Positions 1 to 9,866 of a stretch of DNA of 46,893 nt are shown here, piece by piece. A program made the translations under genes and the position numbers. The notes below the pieces were generated by a model. The model was not told the DNA's origin, searched no databases, and was given only the letters and a program-made list of their open reading frames with translations. Every line of letters begins with the position of its first letter. Positions within the stretch are counted from its first letter, which is position 1. Origin of the DNA: Paracoccaceae bacterium (lineage in GTDB: Bacteria > Pseudomonadota > Alphaproteobacteria > Rhodobacterales > Rhodobacteraceae); NCBI GenBank assembly GCA_026709265.1, contig JAPOTI010000077.1, forward strand, positions 1 through 46,893, read 5' to 3'.

Positions 1-31
1 AAAAGGCCGTTGACTGCCTCTACGAAGGTAG

Positions 32-652
32 CTGATAACGGGGGCAAGTAGTTACATATTTTATTTGGTATGTGGCCTGGCAGGCGGGATATTTTTTGCG
101 CTGACAGAACCGGACCCGCTGATCCCGGCGGGCGGCGCATCGGGTGCGATTGCCGGGATCATGGGCGGCTATCTTCTGTTGTTTCCACGTGCGAAGATTG
201 TATCCTTGCTGCTTCTCCCCAATATTTTGTGGCCATTCTCGATCATCATCCGGATTTTCTGGAAGGCCAAAATCTGGGGATATTTCCCCATCCTGTTCTT
301 GACCTTTGGCATTCCAGCATGGATTTATCTCGGGATCTGGGCCTTGCTGAATTTCCTTGGTGCCTACAGCGGCTTCGAATCCAACATCGCCTATACCATC
401 CACCTCGCTGGATTTGCCGCTGGCCTGCTGTTGACGGCGGTCGCGCGGATGGAAGGAACTCTCAAGCTGCCCGTGGCGTCAAACCTCCAGCGGGATCAAC
501 TGAATGTTTCAGGCAACGATTTATCGGTGACAGCACAGAAGAAAGGCGACGATCCTCCGCTGCATGCCCGGCAGCCGACCGTACCCGGAAAGACAATCTC
601 CAGTCCATGGACGACATCCGACAAAAACGACAACTCTGCTTCAAACCGCTGA
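32..652 (+). CDS. Rhomboid family intramembrane serine protease, 5'-truncated
   Basis: Rhomboids are membrane serine proteases that cut transmembrane substrates within the bilayer. Numbering from the TTG at 65, the nucleophile motif GASGA has Ser26 and the HLAGF motif supplies the catalytic His113. Several hydrophobic segments lie between and around them, and the C-terminal ~65 residues are polar and probably disordered. The normal N-terminal part (first membrane helices and the HxxxN motif) is missing: the frame is closed by stops at 11-13 and 29-31, and the other two frames of bases 1-50 do not resemble rhomboid. The open frame begins at 32, and TTG 65 is only the first possible start codon. 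It is therefore either a real truncation, a frameshift, or an artefact of the sequence edge. It converges on argF with 42 bp between the stops. The family call is firm; functionality is doubtful. Confidence 0.75.
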   Translation: MITGASSYIFYLVCGLAGGIFFALTEPDPLIPAGGASGAIAGIMGGYLLLFPRAKIVSLLLLPNILWPFSIIIRIFWKAKIWGYFPILFLTFGIPAWIYLGIWALLNFLGAYSGFESNIAYTIHLAGFAAGLLLTAVARMEGTLKLPVASNLQRDQLNVSGNDLSVTAQKKGDDPPLHARQPTVPGKTISSPWTTSDKNDNSASNR

Positions 653-694
653 AGCCGTCTTCCCCTGCGAGATCAGGGATTTCGAGACCCACCC

Positions 695-1621
695 TCAGAC
701 TTGAAGGCACCATCGCAATATGCCCTTCTGCGCATGCAACCGATTTTCGGCTTCGTCGAAAACCACCGATTTTGCACCATCAAGGACCGCAGACGTCACC
801 TCCTCCCCACGATGGGCTGGCAAACAATGCATAAACAAAGTCTCTGGCTTCGTCCGTGCCATCAACTGTTCATTGACCTGAAAGGGACGCAATGATGCGT
901 TGAGCGCATCCTTGTCTGCGACCGAATCATGCATGGAGCTCCAGACATCAGTCACCACGAGATCGGCATCAGCGACCGCACGTTCGGGGTCCGGCTGATG
1001 GCGGATCTTGGTACCGTGCGATTCGGCAAAACCGAGTGCTGCCGCGTCAGGAGCGCGGTCATCGGGACCTGAAAAGGTCAGAGTAAAGCCAAATTGTGCG
1101 GCGGCCTCGACAAATGAATTGCAGACATTGCTACCGACACCCAGCCACGTCACATGCTTACCCTTGATCGACCCGCGATGTTCCTCGAAAGTCATGATGT
1201 CAGCCAATACCTGGCAGGGATGGGACTGGTCAGTCAATCCATTGATCAACGGAATATCCGCCGCTACCGCAAATTCGTGCAGCGACGACGCATCAAATGT
1301 CCGGATCATGGCAAGATCAGCAAAGCGGCTGATCACGCGCGCCGTGTCAGAAACCGACTCGGTCTGCCCAAGATGGGTTTCTCCACCCGAGAGCAGGATG
1401 GGTTGGCCGCCCAACTGGCGGACTCCGACATCAAATGAAATCCGGGTCCGCGTGGAGGGTTTCTCAAAAATCAATGCCGTGATCATCCCGGCAAGCGGCG
1501 CATCCTGATCAATCGCCCCACGATTCAGTCCAGCGCGGCGCTTTTTCATGTCTGTAGCCTGATCCAGAATCGCCCGCAGGTCCACCGGATCAACCTGACA
1601 AATATCAAGAAAATCAGGCAT
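695..1621 (-). CDS. argF: Ornithine carbamoyltransferase
   Basis: Converts ornithine and carbamoyl phosphate to citrulline in cytoplasmic arginine synthesis. The 308-residue product has the carbamoyl-phosphate motif STRTR (56-60), HPCQ (134-137) and the ornithine-side motif HCLPAHR (265-271), and its length is normal for the family. The open frame runs 23 codons further upstream, but the ATG at 1621 is preferred: it gives a typical N-terminus (MPDFLDI) and overlaps the argD stop by 8 bp, implying translational coupling. gcrA-argD-argF order is familiar in Alphaproteobacteria, so arginine genes are probably co-transcribed. No catalytic residue is missing. Confidence 0.95.
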   Translation of the reverse strand: MPDFLDICQVDPVDLRAILDQATDMKKRRAGLNRGAIDQDAPLAGMITALIFEKPSTRTRISFDVGVRQLGGQPILLSGGETHLGQTESVSDTARVISRFADLAMIRTFDASSLHEFAVAADIPLINGLTDQSHPCQVLADIMTFEEHRGSIKGKHVTWLGVGSNVCNSFVEAAAQFGFTLTFSGPDDRAPDAAALGFAESHGTKIRHQPDPERAVADADLVVTDVWSSMHDSVADKDALNASLRPFQVNEQLMARTKPETLFMHCLPAHRGEEVTSAVLDGAKSVVFDEAENRLHAQKGILRWCLQV

Positions 1622-2798
1622 TTGTTGCCATTTCAACCTGCCGCGCAGCCGCAGAAATCCTGTCGCAAACCTGGCGGAGTTCAGCTTCATCCATATTGAG
1701 CGGCGGCAGTATGCGGATCACGTCCCCACCGGCCGGCACGAGCAACAGACGTTGATCATGGGCGGCCGCGATGACAGGTGAATTCGCCCCACGACACACC
1801 AACCCCAGCATCAGCCCGGTACCCCGTAATTCCCGAAATAAACGGGGATGCTCGGCTGTAACCGATTCCAATCGTTGCCGCAGGAATCCGGCCCGCCGCC
1901 GCACATCGTCCAGAAATTCGTTCTTGGAAACAATATCAAGAACTTCGCGGCCGATACGGCATGCGAGTGGATTACCGCCGTAAGTTGAACCATGCGTCCC
2001 CGCTGTCATTCCTTTCGCGGCATCAGACTTCGCCAGACACGCACCAAGCGGAAAACCACCCCCTATACCCTTGGCGATGGTCATGATGTCCGGACTGATT
2101 CCGGCCCATTCATGCGCGAACAGCTTCCCGGTCCGCCCCATTCCGCATTGCACTTCATCCAGAATCAGCAACAAACCATGCGTATCACAAAGCACCCGCA
2201 ACTGTTTGAGAAAACCATCTGACAGCGGGACGATTCCTCCTTCCCCAATGACGGGCTCGACCATGATCGCTGCCGTCTGGCTGGAGACAGCGCCCTGCAC
2301 CGCATCAATATCATTGGGAGGAACCTGCACAAAGCCAGGAGCAAGCGGGGCGAAACCCGAAATATGTTTCTCATTGCCGGATGCGGAAATCATCGCCCAT
2401 GTCCGCCCGTGAAATGACGAACTCAAGGTGATGATCTCGGTCTTCTCCTCATGCCCTGCGACATACCAGTGGCGGCGGGCCACCTTGATGGCAGCTTCAC
2501 AAGCCTCCGCTCCGGAATTGGTGAAGAAAACAGTATCAGCAAAAGTCATTTCCACCAACCGCGCGGCAAGCAATTCCTGCTCTTCAATATGGTAGAGATT
2601 CGACGTGTGCCAAAGCCGTTGTGCCTGTTCGGTCAGAGCCGCCGTCAGGCGGGGATGCGCATGACCCAGAATATTCACAGCGATCCCGCCACCGGCATCG
2701 AGCCAGCGTTCACCGCTCTTGTCCATCAGCCAACTGCCTTCACCCTTGACAAAAGTCATTGGTGCCCGCGCATAAGTCGGCATGACATGAGGAATCAT
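1614..2798 (-). CDS. argD: Acetylornithine aminotransferase
   Basis: PLP-dependent class III aminotransferase that makes N-acetylornithine from the semialdehyde in arginine synthesis; many members also act on succinyldiaminopimelate. The product is 394 residues. LDEVQ holds the PLP-ring Asp214, and [13 protein letters not shown] holds the Schiff-base Lys243. The frame continues 22 codons upstream, but ATG 2798 is chosen because GGGAGA lies 6-7 bases ahead of it and the N-terminus ([11 protein letters not shown]) is typical. Its stop overlaps the start of argF. It could in principle be another class III aminotransferase, but the argF partner settles the role. Confidence 0.93.
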   Translation of the reverse strand: MIPHVMPTYARAPMTFVKGEGSWLMDKSGERWLDAGGGIAVNILGHAHPRLTAALTEQAQRLWHTSNLYHIEEQELLAARLVEMTFADTVFFTNSGAEACEAAIKVARRHWYVAGHEEKTEIITLSSSFHGRTWAMISASGNEKHISGFAPLAPGFVQVPPNDIDAVQGAVSSQTAAIMVEPVIGEGGIVPLSDGFLKQLRVLCDTHGLLLILDEVQCGMGRTGKLFAHEWAGISPDIMTIAKGIGGGFPLGACLAKSDAAKGMTAGTHGSTYGGNPLACRIGREVLDIVSKNEFLDDVRRRAGFLRQRLESVTAEHPRLFRELRGTGLMLGLVCRGANSPVIAAAHDQRLLLVPAGGDVIRILPPLNMDEAELRQVCDRISAAARQVEMATNA

Positions 2799-3216
2799 CA
2801 ACAATCTCCCGGAAGAAAAATGGCGCCCCGCGACACTGATGCACGCGGGTCCAGCGGGCATCACGACGTAACCCGGATTTCCACCAAACTATAGCTTTGG
2901 CAAAGCACAATCTACATCTTCACGCTGAAAAACTCAAAACTTCCAACAATGTCTTTGAACGATCGGGACGTATGAAAGTCTCGGTGCACAATTTCGTTAT
3001 GATCAAGCTTGAAGGAGCGGAACAGGCGCAAACCCTTTCGCCGTGACCGAAAAAAGTACAGCCGAGGCCATTTTATTTTATGGGTATGAAACAGGAAGCG
3101 ATTCCCGGTGTTGCCGTGCATTCATGACGTTGACGGCAACTCCGATCATGCAGACACACTCTTCAGCCGCGTGAATCACGCGTGGCTTGTCCCTCCCAGA
3201 GAAAATGACGCTCAGG
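2799..3216. other. argD-gcrA intergenic region, no gene seen
   Basis: A 418-bp gap with no convincing coding frame on either strand. It must hold the argD promoter, unless gcrA transcripts read through. Two GANTC sites (CcrM methylation targets) lie at 3100-3104 and 3173-3177. Because GcrA acts through GANTC methylation this is suggestive, but two sites in 418 bp is close to chance. Confidence 0.5.
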
Positions 3217-3795
3217 CTATGAGCGCCGCAAAAAGTTCGACAGACTTTGCGGACGCTGTGCCTTCCTGTCCCGTTTTGTGGTCATGGGCTGGGCAGCGAT
3301 ACGATTATGCGTCTTGCAATAGGGCTTGCCCGGCTCACTGGGATGGCCACAAAACCAAAAATCTTCGGTGGACGGATCACCGATGGGCCATCTGCAGGTT
3401 CTGTCCGTCAACTGCATCAGGCTCAATTTCAGCGATTCTTCTTCGATACGTTTGGCCGTCTCCGCATGATCCTCCGTGACGATCCCGGAATCGTCGATAG
3501 CAGCCAAGGAACACGTGTCCTCAGATGGCTGTTGTTCGGCCCGAGAATCGCGTCTCACCTTTGACGTCTCATTGTTCTGTTTCACTTCAGCCGCGGTATT
3601 GGAACGTGGTGCGCGTTTTTTGCCGCCGGCGTCTCTGGGCCTCTTTGGTCGCTTCTGCGCGAGGCCCAGACGGTAGATTTTGCCGATCACCGCATTGCGC
3701 GTGACCTCTCCGAGTTCATCCGCAATTCGGGCCGCAGGCCAGCCTTTTGCCCACAGTTTCCTGAGCCGCTCAACACGCTCTTCAGTCCATGACAT
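3217..3795 (-). CDS. gcrA: GcrA cell cycle regulator
   Basis: GcrA is an alphaproteobacterial sigma70-associated transcription regulator that recognises CcrM-methylated GANTC promoters and drives cell-cycle genes. The 192-residue product begins with the signature MSWTEERVERLRKLW and a helix-turn-helix (about residues 1-45), followed by a basic, low-complexity linker. The conserved C-terminal RNA-polymerase-binding domain carries CRWPIGDP, FWFCG and PYCKTH (about 135-170). Length and domain order are normal. It lies upstream of argD-argF as in several relatives. It is an auxiliary indication that CcrM methylation operates in this organism; no ccrM gene is in the window. Confidence 0.95.
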   Translation of the reverse strand: MSWTEERVERLRKLWAKGWPAARIADELGEVTRNAVIGKIYRLGLAQKRPKRPRDAGGKKRAPRSNTAAEVKQNNETSKVRRDSRAEQQPSEDTCSLAAIDDSGIVTEDHAETAKRIEEESLKLSLMQLTDRTCRWPIGDPSTEDFWFCGHPSEPGKPYCKTHNRIAAQPMTTKRDRKAQRPQSLSNFLRRS

Positions 3796-3979
3796 TTCAA
3801 AATCCTGATTTTCTGCGGCTTCGATCCGACATCACGCGCGTTCCATCAAGGCAGACATAAGGTCACCGCGGGCCCATTCAAGATCACCACGGCGCGACTG
3901 AAACTCTCCACACCCCACCCGCCAGTCGCCGGGTGCCGTTTTCTTGTCCAGGATCAATCATCATCACCTCGAGCCGTCG

Positions 3980-5650
3980 TCAGAAAAGCCCCTCAACCTG
4001 CCGCGTTTCGTTCAAACCGATCGCTTCGGCGGCCGGCACGCGTGGCAGACCGGGCATCGTCATGATCTCACCACAAATTGCCACCACGAAACCAGCACCG
4101 GCCGACAGGCGGACGTCACGGATCGGAATCTTGTGGCCTGTTGGAGCCCCACGAATATCCGGATCTACTGAAAAACTGTATTGAGTCTTGGCCATACAGA
4201 CAGGCACATGCCTGTAGCCACCTTCCTCCCAAAGCTGCAATTGTCGGCGAATCTTCTGATCCGCAACGACGGTATCGGCGCGATAGATTTCCTTTGCGAT
4301 GGTTTCCATCTTTTCCATCAGACCCAGATGATCGTCATAGAGCGGCGCAAATTTACCCGATGCCGTATGACAGGTATCAACCACGGCTTGCGCCAGCGCC
4401 TCGCTGCCGGCTGATCCCATTTCCCAGTGGCGACAGATGATCGCTTCGTTGCCCTGGCCCGCCACAAATTCCTTGACGACCTGAATCTCCGTATCTGTAT
4501 CACCGACAATATGGTTGATCGCAACGATCGCAGGAATACCGAATTTGGCCAAATTCTCGATATGTCGCCCCAGATTTGTGCATCCTGCCCGCACGGCGGC
4601 GACATTTTCTGCACCATGATCACCAAATTGAACGCCACCATTGATCTTCAGGGCGCGGATCGTGGCAACGATGACCACCATGTCCGGCGACAGTCCTGCC
4701 TGTCGACATTTGATATTGAGGAACTTCTCAGCCCCGAGGTCGGCCCCAAATCCCGCCTCAGTGACGACATAATCGCTCAGTTTCAATGCCGTCCGGGTGG
4801 CGATGACAGAGTTGCAGCCATGCGCAATATTGGCGAATGGTCCGCCATGGACAAGAACCGGGTTATTTTCCAGTGTCTGCACCAAATTGGGCTGCATGGC
4901 CTGGCGCAACAGAACCGTCATGGCACCTTCGGCCTTCAGATCACGGCAGGTGACCGGGCTGCGATCAGCCCTTTCTGCGACAATAATATCTCCGAGACGA
5001 CGATGCAGGTCATCGATATCTGAAGCCAGGCACAAAATCGCCATCACTTCAGAGGCAACCGTAATGTCAAAACCGGCTTCACGCGGAAAACCGTTCGCCG
5101 GGCCGCCCAGTCCACAGGTGATTTGCCGCAAAGCGCGGTCATTCATGTCGACGACGCGCCGCCAGGCGACTCGTCTGGTGTCAATTCCCTGAGAATTTCC
5201 CCAGTAGATATGGTTATCAATCATCGCCGACAGCAAATTATGTGCTGAAGTTATGGCATGAAAATCACCGGTAAAATGCAGGTTCATGTCTTCCATGGGG
5301 ACAACCTGCGCCAGACCGCCGCCAGCAGCACCGCCCTTCATGCCAAAACAGGGCCCCAGCGATGCTTCACGAATACAGATTGTTGCCTGTTGGCCAATGC
5401 GATTGAGACCATCACCAAGACCGACAGTCGTTGTGGTCTTGCCTTCGCCGGCCGGAGTTGGGCTGATGGCGGTCACCAGAATGAGCTTGCCGTCTTTTCG
5501 GTCCTGCAGGGATTGTGTGAAATCCTCGTTGAGCTTGGCCTTGTCATGACCAAACGGAACCAAACAATCCGGGAGAATGCCAAGACATGCCCCGATGTCC
5601 GCAATGGGTTTCTTGTTCGCATTGCGCGCGATTTCAATATCCGATGCCAT
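3980..5650 (-). CDS. fhs: Formate-tetrahydrofolate ligase
   Basis: Joins formate to tetrahydrofolate with ATP hydrolysis to give 10-formyl-THF, feeding one-carbon units to purines, fMet and serine. The 556-residue product has the FTHFS P-loop [15 protein letters not shown] (64-78) and downstream family blocks such as [16 protein letters not shown]. Length matches the family (about 555-560). ATG 5650 gives the usual N-terminus (MASDIEIA); the alternative ATG 5674 is in frame and neither has a strong Shine-Dalgarno. It sits 173 bp downstream of frc in the same direction. Frc releases or consumes formate, so co-location suggests a shared formate pool. An inverted repeat lies at 5771-5785 in the gap. 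Confidence 0.95.
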   Translation of the reverse strand: MASDIEIARNANKKPIADIGACLGILPDCLVPFGHDKAKLNEDFTQSLQDRKDGKLILVTAISPTPAGEGKTTTTVGLGDGLNRIGQQATICIREASLGPCFGMKGGAAGGGLAQVVPMEDMNLHFTGDFHAITSAHNLLSAMIDNHIYWGNSQGIDTRRVAWRRVVDMNDRALRQITCGLGGPANGFPREAGFDITVASEVMAILCLASDIDDLHRRLGDIIVAERADRSPVTCRDLKAEGAMTVLLRQAMQPNLVQTLENNPVLVHGGPFANIAHGCNSVIATRTALKLSDYVVTEAGFGADLGAEKFLNIKCRQAGLSPDMVVIVATIRALKINGGVQFGDHGAENVAAVRAGCTNLGRHIENLAKFGIPAIVAINHIVGDTDTEIQVVKEFVAGQGNEAIICRHWEMGSAGSEALAQAVVDTCHTASGKFAPLYDDHLGLMEKMETIAKEIYRADTVVADQKIRRQLQLWEEGGYRHVPVCMAKTQYSFSVDPDIRGAPTGHKIPIRDVRLSAGAGFVVAICGEIMTMPGLPRVPAAEAIGLNETRQVEGLF

Positions 5651-5770
5651 AGCGCCCTGATTTCGATGTGTCATGAATTCCAAGGTTATATGCTCTTTTC
5701 GCCCGGAACGGAAATGCACGCGGCCAACACCAGCTTTCATGGTGCCACGGCATGTATGTGGCGGCGCGAT

Positions 5771-5785
5771 GTTCACTCAGTGAAC
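5771..5785. promoter_or_regulatory. Perfect 15-bp inverted repeat upstream of fhs
   Basis: GTTCACTCAGTGAAC: 7-bp arms around one central base, located between the frc stop and the fhs start. Size and symmetry fit a dimeric regulator's operator. No promoter elements were firmly placed around it, so an operator role is inference. Confidence 0.4.
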
Positions 5786-5823
5786 CGGGTGGATATGTTC
5801 CCGCGGCAGCACAATTCAGCCGT

Positions 5824-7080
5824 TCATGACTTGCCAACGGCACCGGAAGCCATCACGCGATCGAGTGCATCGCCTGAATATCCCAGCAGGTCCTGCAGGA
5901 TCTCGGTGGTATGTTCGCCCAGAAGCGGCGAACGTTCAACGGCAACTTCGAAATCAGAAAACTTGATGGGGCAACCCACCGACAGATAGTCTCCTCTCTC
6001 CGGATGAGGGACACTGACGATCGTCCGGTTGCGACGCAAATCCTCATCGTCTGCGATCTCCTTCATCGAGAGAATGGGCCCCACGGGAATGCCGCGCGGA
6101 TTGCAAATTTCCAACACCTCAAACTTGGTCTTTGTCTGGGTCCAGTCCTCAATCGCCGCAAAAATCTCATCCAATTTCGGCAATCGTGCAGGCAAGCTGG
6201 TATATTCGGGATCGTCTTGCCATTCAGGCTTGCCAATGAGTTCACAAATACTCTCCCACACAGCCGCCTGTGTGACGAAATAGATATAAGCGTTGGGATC
6301 GGTTTCCCATCCTTTGCATTTGAGAATTCTCCCCGGTTGCCCCCCACCCGAATCATTACCGGCACGCGGCGTCGCATCACCAAAAGGAATCCCGCGTCCA
6401 TGCTGGGAATATTCCTCCAATGGGCCCGATTGCAGGCGTTGTTGATCACGTAGTTTCACCCGACAAAGATTGACCACGCCATCCTGCATGGGCGCCAGGA
6501 CTCTTTGGCCACGCCCGGTCCTGATGCGCTGAAACAACGCCGCCACGATACCCAATGCCAAGTGCAGGCCGGTGCCTGCATCGCCAATCTGGGCGCTCGT
6601 AATCAGCGGTACCCCGTCAGGAAATCCGGTGGTCGAGGCCGCACCGCCAATACATTGGGCGACATTCTCATAAACCTTGCAATCCTGATTTGCGCCGGGT
6701 CCAAAACCCTTGACAGAAGCCAAAATAATCTGTGGGTTCATCGCGTGAATCCGCTCCCAGCTGAATCCCATTCGATCCAATGCACCGGGCGCGAAATTCT
6801 CCACCAGAACGTCACAAGTGCCAATCAGACGCGTCAGCACGTCCTTGCCAACCGGATTCCTGGCATCCAATGCCATGGATCGCTTATTGTGATTGAGCAT
6901 TGTGAAATAGAGACTGTCCACATCCGGGACATCCATCAATTGACGGCGAGTCGCATCTCCGGTCTCAGGATGTTCCAGTTTAATGACATCAGCACCCAGC
7001 CACGCGAGCATCTGGGTGCAGGATGGTCCCGACTGAACATGGGTAAAGTCCAGGACCCGTATTCCATCCAACGCCGTCAT
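5824..7080 (-). CDS. frc: Formyl-CoA:oxalate CoA-transferase (CaiB/BaiF, class III)
   Basis: Transfers CoA from formyl-CoA to oxalate, giving oxalyl-CoA and formate. From ATG 7080 it is 418 residues (frc is usually about 428). Resemblance to Frc is high along its length: [15 protein letters not shown] at the N-terminus, [22 protein letters not shown], catalytic Asp167 in the IGDAGTGLH context, and the flexible loop GGGQPG (245-250) followed by KCKGWETD. The loop appears to have Ser where Oxalobacter Frc has the first of four glycines. GTG 7092 is an alternative start; ATG 7080 has GGTGAG just upstream. No oxalyl-CoA decarboxylase is nearby, so the acceptor acid might not be oxalate. It precedes fhs, which would use the formate. 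Confidence 0.85.
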   Translation of the reverse strand: MTALDGIRVLDFTHVQSGPSCTQMLAWLGADVIKLEHPETGDATRRQLMDVPDVDSLYFTMLNHNKRSMALDARNPVGKDVLTRLIGTCDVLVENFAPGALDRMGFSWERIHAMNPQIILASVKGFGPGANQDCKVYENVAQCIGGAASTTGFPDGVPLITSAQIGDAGTGLHLALGIVAALFQRIRTGRGQRVLAPMQDGVVNLCRVKLRDQQRLQSGPLEEYSQHGRGIPFGDATPRAGNDSGGGQPGRILKCKGWETDPNAYIYFVTQAAVWESICELIGKPEWQDDPEYTSLPARLPKLDEIFAAIEDWTQTKTKFEVLEICNPRGIPVGPILSMKEIADDEDLRRNRTIVSVPHPERGDYLSVGCPIKFSDFEVAVERSPLLGEHTTEILQDLLGYSGDALDRVMASGAVGKS

Positions 7081-7412
7081 ATTGCTCACCACCCTTGCTC
7101 TCGCTGACTTTCACAATCATCCTGTTTGCACAACAGAATGTTATGTTCACCATTCAGTTGCAATCTCCAGCCCGGACCTGGGACATTTTTCGCCAAACCG
7201 GCAAATATACCAAGCCATTGCAGATGCCATACCGTGCCATGCCAGGGATGACGACGCATAAAGAAAATATGTCCCTGCCCGCCCATCGCAACCCAGACAC
7301 GGCAAGGTTGGGCTTGAACTTCACGCGTGACATATCCCTGATTTGAACTTGCACCAAATAGAGTTTAATCCTGACGGCATAAATTCAACAAGAAGAGCAA
7401 AGAGCAGGTGCC
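7081..7412. other. frc-Nudix divergent intergenic region
   Basis: About 330 bp separating divergent genes, so it should contain both promoters. No coding frame looks genuine and no strong promoter hexamers, palindrome or terminator was recognised. Confidence 0.5.
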
Positions 7413-7892
7413 ATGCCAAAAAGTCAGATGAAACTGCCCCTCACGTCAGGCAAACGAGAAGCCCGGACACAGTTTGCAGCATTATGTTTCAAATCGGTCA
7501 AGAGGAAGCAGAAAACCCGTGTTCTCCTGATCAGTTCCCGTCGAAGCGGTCGGTGGGTCATTCCCAAAGGTTGGCCAATGAACGGCAAGACACCGGCACA
7601 ATCGGCCCTGAGAGAAGCGTACGAGGAAGCCGGTGTTCGCGGACGACCCATCAACCAATGTGTTGGTCATTTTTCCTATAAAAAGCGGATATCGGACAAA
7701 TCTTCCGTATTGTGTATTGTCGCAGTCTATCCTGTGAAGGTCGATGATATCTTGACCGACTATCCCGAACATGGTGCCCGTCAACGGGTTTGGCTGAGTC
7801 CATCCAAAGCGGCAGAACGCGTAAGCGATCCAACGCTCAAACCGATCCTGCGCAATTTTGACCCGCTGAAACTTGCCGCCATGCCCGCATAG
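7413..7892 (+). CDS. Nudix hydrolase
   Basis: Nudix enzymes hydrolyse nucleoside diphosphates linked to another moiety. The 159-residue protein has a Nudix box from Gly53 to Val75 ending REAYEEAGV, which carries the metal-binding glutamates. The first conserved Glu of GX5E is Lys59, a variation seen in the WVIPKGWP subgroup of Nudix proteins (related to diphosphoinositol polyphosphate and dinucleoside polyphosphate hydrolases). The start ATG has GAGCAGG-like purines upstream. It opens the plus-strand run that continues with DUF1178 191 bp later. Substrate cannot be assigned. Confidence 0.85.
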   Translation: MPKSQMKLPLTSGKREARTQFAALCFKSVKRKQKTRVLLISSRRSGRWVIPKGWPMNGKTPAQSALREAYEEAGVRGRPINQCVGHFSYKKRISDKSSVLCIVAVYPVKVDDILTDYPEHGARQRVWLSPSKAAERVSDPTLKPILRNFDPLKLAAMPA

Positions 7893-8083
7893 ATGCCGCA
7901 ACATACGGGCTGCGCGGCGTCGTGACGGTCACCTTCTGAAATCCTGCACTGATCGAACCGGAAGAATTCCCTCCTGTCCTGACAGCGTCATGGCCAAGGC
8001 GCAACCACACCTGCGCACCGACATCTGGGTCTCGAATTGCGATGGAGTTGAAATTGCCCCCTGATCGGCATTAGATTAGCCGC

Positions 8084-8521
8084 ATGATTAAATTTTCCCT
8101 GCGCTGTGACCATGACCACGTGTTTGACAGCTGGTTTCAGTCCAGCGCGGCATTCGACAGCCTGAAATCGTCGAATATGCTGTCATGTCCGGTTTGCGGG
8201 TCTGACATGATCAAAAAGAATGTCATGACGCCGCAGGTCCGTGGTTCAACGGCACCGGAAAGAGAGGAAAAGACTCCCGACCTTGCAAAGCCGCTGTCGC
8301 GTACCGAAATGGCTGTGCAACAACTGCGTCAAATCGTTGACAAGAAATTCGAGAATGTTGGCCGCAAGTTTGCCGCCGAAGCGCGGGCCATGCATAACGG
8401 AGAGGTCAAGAAAAGGTCGATTATTGGTGAAACCAATCTCCGCGAAGCCGTCGCTCTTATCGAAGATGGCATCCCCGTGGCCCCGTTGCCATGGTCGAAC
8501 GAATCGAGACGATCAAACTGA
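8084..8521 (+). CDS. DUF1178 family protein
   Basis: A 145-residue protein matching the alphaproteobacterial DUF1178 family of unknown function. It begins MIKFSLRCDHDHVFDSWF with a zinc-ribbon-like start (Cys8 and a CPVCGSDM knuckle around 35-42) and ends in the family's C-terminal block (KRSIIGETNLREAVALIEDGIP). The N-terminal cysteines suggest metal binding. It sits between the Nudix gene and lysC; a functional link is not evident. Confidence 0.88.
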   Translation: MIKFSLRCDHDHVFDSWFQSSAAFDSLKSSNMLSCPVCGSDMIKKNVMTPQVRGSTAPEREEKTPDLAKPLSRTEMAVQQLRQIVDKKFENVGRKFAAEARAMHNGEVKKRSIIGETNLREAVALIEDGIPVAPLPWSNESRRSN

Positions 8522-8636
8522 GAGTCGGGCAGAATCTGAACTTTTGTTCTTTTTGCAAATTTCACCGTCTCGACGTTTGACAATTTATCTTCCATAACGC
8601 ACCTCTCGCCTCCAGCAACTGATTGGTGAGCAGAAT

Positions 8637-9863
8637 ATGCCTCAGCTCGTTATGAAATTCGGTGGCACGTCTGTAGCTGGCGTGGAGCGCATCAAGAGCG
8701 CCGCCGGGCGTATCAAGCACGAAGTCGACAACGGCTACGATGTCATCGCCGTGGTTTCTGCAATGTCGGGGCGAACCAACATGCTCTCGCAAGAGGTCGA
8801 GTCGATTTCACCGCTGTTTGATGCACGAGAATATGATGTTGTTGTTTCCAGTGGAGAAATCCAAACCGCCGGACTGATGGCGCTGGCGCTGCAGGAGATC
8901 GGCGTCCCGGCGCGCAGCTGGCAGGGTTGGCAGGTGCCCATAACAACCAATTCGGCGTATGGTGCCGCACATGTCATCGATATTGGCACGACGCTGTTAA
9001 ACGCAAAATTCACCGCAGGCATGCGGGCGGCTGTGGTCGCTGGTTTCCAGGGAGTCTCACCGGAGAATCGGGTGTCGACCCTGGGCCGGGGCGGCTCGGA
9101 TACGTCTGCCGTCGCGATCGCCGCTGCCTTTGGTGTTGAAAGATGTGATATCTATACCGATGTCGATGGTGTCTATACGGCCGACCCAAGATTGGTTGGC
9201 AAGGCCCGCAAACTCGATCGCCTGACCTACGAGGAGATGCTGGAACTGGCATCGCTTGGGGCCAAGGTCCTGCAAGCCAGATCGGTCGAACTGGCCATGC
9301 GACATCATGTCCGACTCTGTGTACGATCAAGCTTTAATGATGCAGACGGAACATTGATTTGCGATGAGGAGGAAATCATGGAAACCAACGCCGTCTCGGG
9401 GGTGGCGCATTCTCGCGATGAAGCCAAAGTAACACTTCTTTCTGTTGCCGACCGCCCCGGTATTGCTGCCGCGGTCTTCGGCCCGCTGTCGCAATCCCTG
9501 GTCAATGTTGACATGATCGTTCAGAATATCTCGGCCAGCGGACGCACCGATCTGACATTCTCCTGCCCGGTTCAACAGATCAGACAGGCGGAACAATGTC
9601 TGCAAAATCTCAAGGAGAGCGGGCAGGTCAACTTTCATTCTCTGGCGTTGAATACCGAAGTCTGCAAATTGTCAGTCGTTGGAATTGGCATGCGGTCGCA
9701 GTCTGGCGTCGCTGCACGGATGTTCCAGGCCCTTGCCGATTACGGCATCAATATTCTGGTGATTGCAACCTCGGAAATCAAGATCTCGGTTCTGGTGGAC
9801 CGTAAGTTCATGGAGCTTGGTGTTCAGGCTCTGCACGACGCGTTCGGACTGCACGAAGGCTGA
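8637..9863 (+). CDS. lysC: Aspartate kinase
   Basis: Phosphorylates aspartate, the first step to lysine, threonine and methionine. The 408-residue protein starts with the kinase motif KFGGTSV (7-13), has the GRGGSDTSAVA loop near 150 and DIYTDVDGVYTADPR near 180, and ends with two ACT domains (about 265-400) that usually bind lysine or threonine for feedback control. The ATG at 8637 has GGTGAG 5-6 bases upstream. The stop is 3 bp before ptsP, so the two are surely co-transcribed, as in many Alphaproteobacteria. thrC of the same pathway is at 20.3 kb. Confidence 0.95.
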   Translation: MPQLVMKFGGTSVAGVERIKSAAGRIKHEVDNGYDVIAVVSAMSGRTNMLSQEVESISPLFDAREYDVVVSSGEIQTAGLMALALQEIGVPARSWQGWQVPITTNSAYGAAHVIDIGTTLLNAKFTAGMRAAVVAGFQGVSPENRVSTLGRGGSDTSAVAIAAAFGVERCDIYTDVDGVYTADPRLVGKARKLDRLTYEEMLELASLGAKVLQARSVELAMRHHVRLCVRSSFNDADGTLICDEEEIMETNAVSGVAHSRDEAKVTLLSVADRPGIAAAVFGPLSQSLVNVDMIVQNISASGRTDLTFSCPVQQIRQAEQCLQNLKESGQVNFHSLALNTEVCKLSVVGIGMRSQSGVAARMFQALADYGINILVIATSEIKISVLVDRKFMELGVQALHDAFGLHEG

Positions 9864-9866
9864 ATT

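Noticed and set aside
3100..3177. Two GANTC sites near gcrA/argD as evidence for GcrA-CcrM control
   Set aside because: GANTC occurs about once per 256 bp by chance; two in this gap is not significant, and none lies upstream of gcrA itself.
5258..5989. A 243-codon plus-strand open frame opposite fhs and the frc end
   Set aside because: Shadow of the fhs reading frame; no motifs.
8577..8600. TTGACA upstream of lysC as a promoter
   Set aside because: Consensus -35, but no acceptable -10 hexamer at 16-18 bp.
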